A program made the translations under genes and the position numbers. The notes under the pieces are model-generated. The model saw only the letters and a list, made by a program, of their open reading frames with translations. It was not told the origin of the DNA and searched no databases. Positions 62,436 through 64,000 of a stretch of DNA of 64,000 nt are shown piece by piece (within the stretch, counting starts at the first letter, position 1; each line of letters starts with the position of its first letter). This DNA comes from Dama dama (lineage: Eukaryota > Chordata > Mammalia > Artiodactyla > Cervidae): assembly GCF_033118175.1 (NCBI RefSeq), contig NC_083714.1, positions 4,464,001 to 4,528,000 on the forward strand, written 5' to 3'.

Positions 62436-64000
62436 GGAGGAGCATGAAGCGGTGTTCAAAAACATGAAGAGCCTGAAAAGGTGAGAAAAATATGAAGAGC
62501 TTCAAAATGTGTGAAATACATGAGGAGCATTAAACGGTCTGAAAAATAGGAGGAGCAGGATGCGGTGTTCTAAAACATGAAGAGCCTGAAAAGGTGTCAA
62601 AAATATGAAGAGATTCAAAAGGTGTGAAAAATATGAAGAGCTTCAAAATGTTTCAAAAATGAGATGAGCATGAAACGGTCTGAAAAAGATGAGGAGCATG
62701 AAGTGGTGTTGAAACACATGAAGAGCCTGAAAAGGTGTGAAAAAAATGAAGACGTTCAAAGGTGTCAAATACATGAGGATCATGAAATGGTTTGAAAAAT
62801 AGGAGGAGCATGAAACGGTGTTCAAAAACATGAAGAGCCTGAAAAGGTTTGAAAAATATGAAGAGCTTCAAACGGTGTCAAAAATATGAGGAGCATGAAA
62901 CGGTCTAAAAAATAGGAGGAGCATGAAGTGTTGTTGCAAATCATGAAGAGCCTGAAAAAGTATGAAATATATGAAGAGCTTCAAAAGGTGTAAAAAATAT
63001 GAGGAGCTTCAAAAGGTGTCAAAAATATGAGGAGCATGAAACAGTCTGAAAAAAGGAGGAGGATGAAGCGGTGTTGAAAAACATGAAGAGCCTGAAAATG
63101 TGTGAGAAATATGAAGAGTTTCAAAAGGTGTCAAAAATATGAAGAGCATCAAAAGGTGTCAAAAATGAGAGGAGCATGAAGCGGTCTGAAAAATAGGAGG
63201 AGCATGAAGCGGTGTTCAAAAATATGAAGAGCCTGAAAAGGTGTGAAAAATATGAGGAGCTTCAAAATGTGTCAAAAATATGAGGAGCATGAAACGGTCT
63301 GAAAATTAGGAGCAGCAAGAAGCGGTATTGAAAGACCTGAAGAGCCTGAAAAAGTGTGGAAAATATGAAGAGTTTCAAAAGCTGGGAAAAATATTAATAG
63401 TTTGACAAGATCTTAAAAATGAGATGAGCATGAAACGGTCTGAAAAATAGGGGGAGCATGAAGTTGTGTTGAAAAATATGAAGAGCCTGAAAATGTGTGA
63501 AATATTTGAAAAGCTTCAAAATGTGTCAGAAATGAGAGGAGCATGAAACGATTTGAAAAATAGGAGGAGCATGAATCGGTGTTGAAAAACATGAAGAGCC
63601 TGAAAAGAAGTGAAAAATATGAAGAGCTTCAAAAGGTGTCAAAAATATGAGGAGCATGGAACGGTCTGAAAAATTGGGGGAGCATGAAACGGTGTTGAAA
63701 AATATGAAGAGCCTGAAAAGGTGTGAACATTATGAAGAGCTTCCAAAGGTGTGATATACATGAGGAGCATGAAACGGTCTGAAAAATAGGAGCAGCATGA
63801 AGCGGTGTAATAAACATGAAGAGCCTGAAAAGGTGTGAAAAATATGAAGAGCTTCAAAAGGTGTGAAAAAAATGAAGAGCTTCAAAACGTGTCAAAAATA
63901 TGAGGAGCATGAAACAGTCTGATAAATAGGAGGAGCCAGAAGCGGTGTTGAAAAACATTAAGAGCCTGAAAACGTTTGAAAAATATGAAGAGCTTCAAAA
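62436..64000 (+). repeat. Heterogeneous satellite units to the window edge
   Basis: These are 113-bp units with ordinary divergence that continue to the last base, so the array extends beyond the window. One unit near 63,380-63,420 is unusually degraded (AATATTAATAGTTTGACAAG). No gene or transition to unique sequence was seen. Confidence 0.88.

Larger units (their letters stand above)
1..64000 (+). repeat. Tandem satellite array, 113-bp unit of four ~28-bp modules
   Basis: The same 113-bp sequence recurs head to tail across the entire window with no interruption, no inversion and no unique spacer. Each unit has four related modules: A (contains TCAAAAATATGAGGAGC), B (CTGAAAAATAGGAGGAGC), C (TTGAAAAACATGAAGAGCC) and D (TGAAAAATATGAAGAGCTTC). 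Comparing module consensuses by hand, A and B match at 24 of 28 positions and A and D at 23 of 28, so the 113-bp unit probably arose by fixing a tetramer of one 28-bp ancestor. Most differences from consensus are single substitutions or one-base indels. Whole-module and whole-unit gains and losses also occur. This is how eukaryotic satellite DNA looks; whether it is centromeric, pericentromeric or subtelomeric cannot be told. No coding gene, tRNA, rRNA or mobile element was seen anywhere in the array. Confidence 0.97.

Noticed and set aside
63380..63425. Possible junction with non-satellite sequence (AATATTAATAGTTTGACAAG)
   Set aside because: The segment is degraded but still aligns to the D module and the following A module, and normal units resume immediately.
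1..64000. About two hundred minus-strand open reading frames of 60-291 codons as genes
   Set aside because: All are translations of the satellite in shifting frames. They start and stop at the same module positions, often ending in Phe-Asp-Thr-Phe before TGA, they overlap one another in different frames, and they repeat with the array. None shows a domain, signal or codon pattern of its own.
1..64000. Shine-Dalgarno-like AGGAGGAGC followed by ATG in almost every B module
   Set aside because: The string is part of the repeat. The plus-strand frame after the ATG closes within a few codons (ATG AAG CGG TGT TGA), so it does not start a gene.
1..64000. CRISPR array, because ~28-bp repeats recur regularly
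   Set aside because: The 28-bp modules are contiguous with no unique spacers between them and no cas genes are present. The flanking sequence of each module is another module.
1..64000. Phe- and Leu-rich membrane or leucine-rich repeat protein encoded on the minus strand
   Set aside because: The apparent pattern of hydrophobic residues every nine or so positions follows directly from the pyrimidine-rich 28-bp module. 113 is not a multiple of three, so each unit is read in another frame and meets stops.
1..64000. CENP-B-box-like motif
   Set aside because: TTCG, the core start of that motif, appears only in scattered variants (for example near 12,972 and 36,348) without the rest of the motif. 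No conserved box exists in the unit.
1..64000. Telomere repeats or a subtelomeric transition
   Set aside because: No run of TTAGGG, TTTAGGG or their complements was seen. Both window edges are still inside the 113-bp satellite.

Overview
The whole window, base 1 to base 64,000, is one uninterrupted array of tandem satellite DNA. I see no gene, RNA gene, transposon or unique sequence in it. The basic unit is 113 bp and is repeated about 550-570 times, always in the same orientation. Each unit is built from four diverged copies of a 28-29 bp ancestral module (called A, B, C and D here; 28+28+29+28). Each module has the plan GTGT, then an A5 tract, then a purine-rich stretch ending in GAGC or AGGAGC, then an A-rich tail. 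A unit close to consensus lies at 51,500-51,612. Counted by hand, the consensus is about 39% GC and about 73% purine on the given strand (roughly 49 A, 33 G, 20 T, 11 C).

This is typical of eukaryotic centromeric, pericentromeric or subtelomeric heterochromatin. I cannot name the species or the chromosomal position from the sequence. No telomere repeat array, retroelement or CENP-B-like box was seen that would narrow it down.

Layered on the 113-bp period are several levels of higher-order structure. (1) A 141-bp five-module variant (D-D-A'-B-C), in which a duplicated D module usually precedes an altered A module. (2) A 226-bp dimer repeated three times, at about 30.25-30.93 kb and again at 38.82-39.5 kb, with two copies at 55.4 kb. 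(3) Segmental duplications of 0.6-4 kb that are nearly identical: 1-2,098 with 13,589-15,686; 2,590-6,640 with 8,235-11,870 (and part of it at 7,380-8,130); 24.4-25.7 with 28.8-29.9 kb; 26.7-28.8 with 32.8-35.1 kb; 29.9-32.8 with 38.5-42.1, 42.35-44.9 and 55.4-56.3 kb; 35.8-36.9 with 48.3-49.4 and 53.2-54.3 kb; 47.6-50.35 with 52.55-55.28 kb; and a back-to-back 931-bp tandem duplication at 51,383-53,244. Indels between copies are often whole modules or whole units. This is the signature of unequal exchange or similar amplification.

Layout: 1-15.7 kb is dominated by the A- and B-family duplications. 15.7-23 kb is more heterogeneous. 23-56.3 kb is a dense mosaic of recent duplications. 56.3-64 kb is again heterogeneous, with one block shared with 17.7-18.3 kb. 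All open reading frames longer than 60 codons lie on the minus strand. They arise because that strand is pyrimidine-rich and has few stop codons; I do not regard any of them as genes.

I found no undescribed functional system here. What deserves a second look is the layered structure and recent history of the array.
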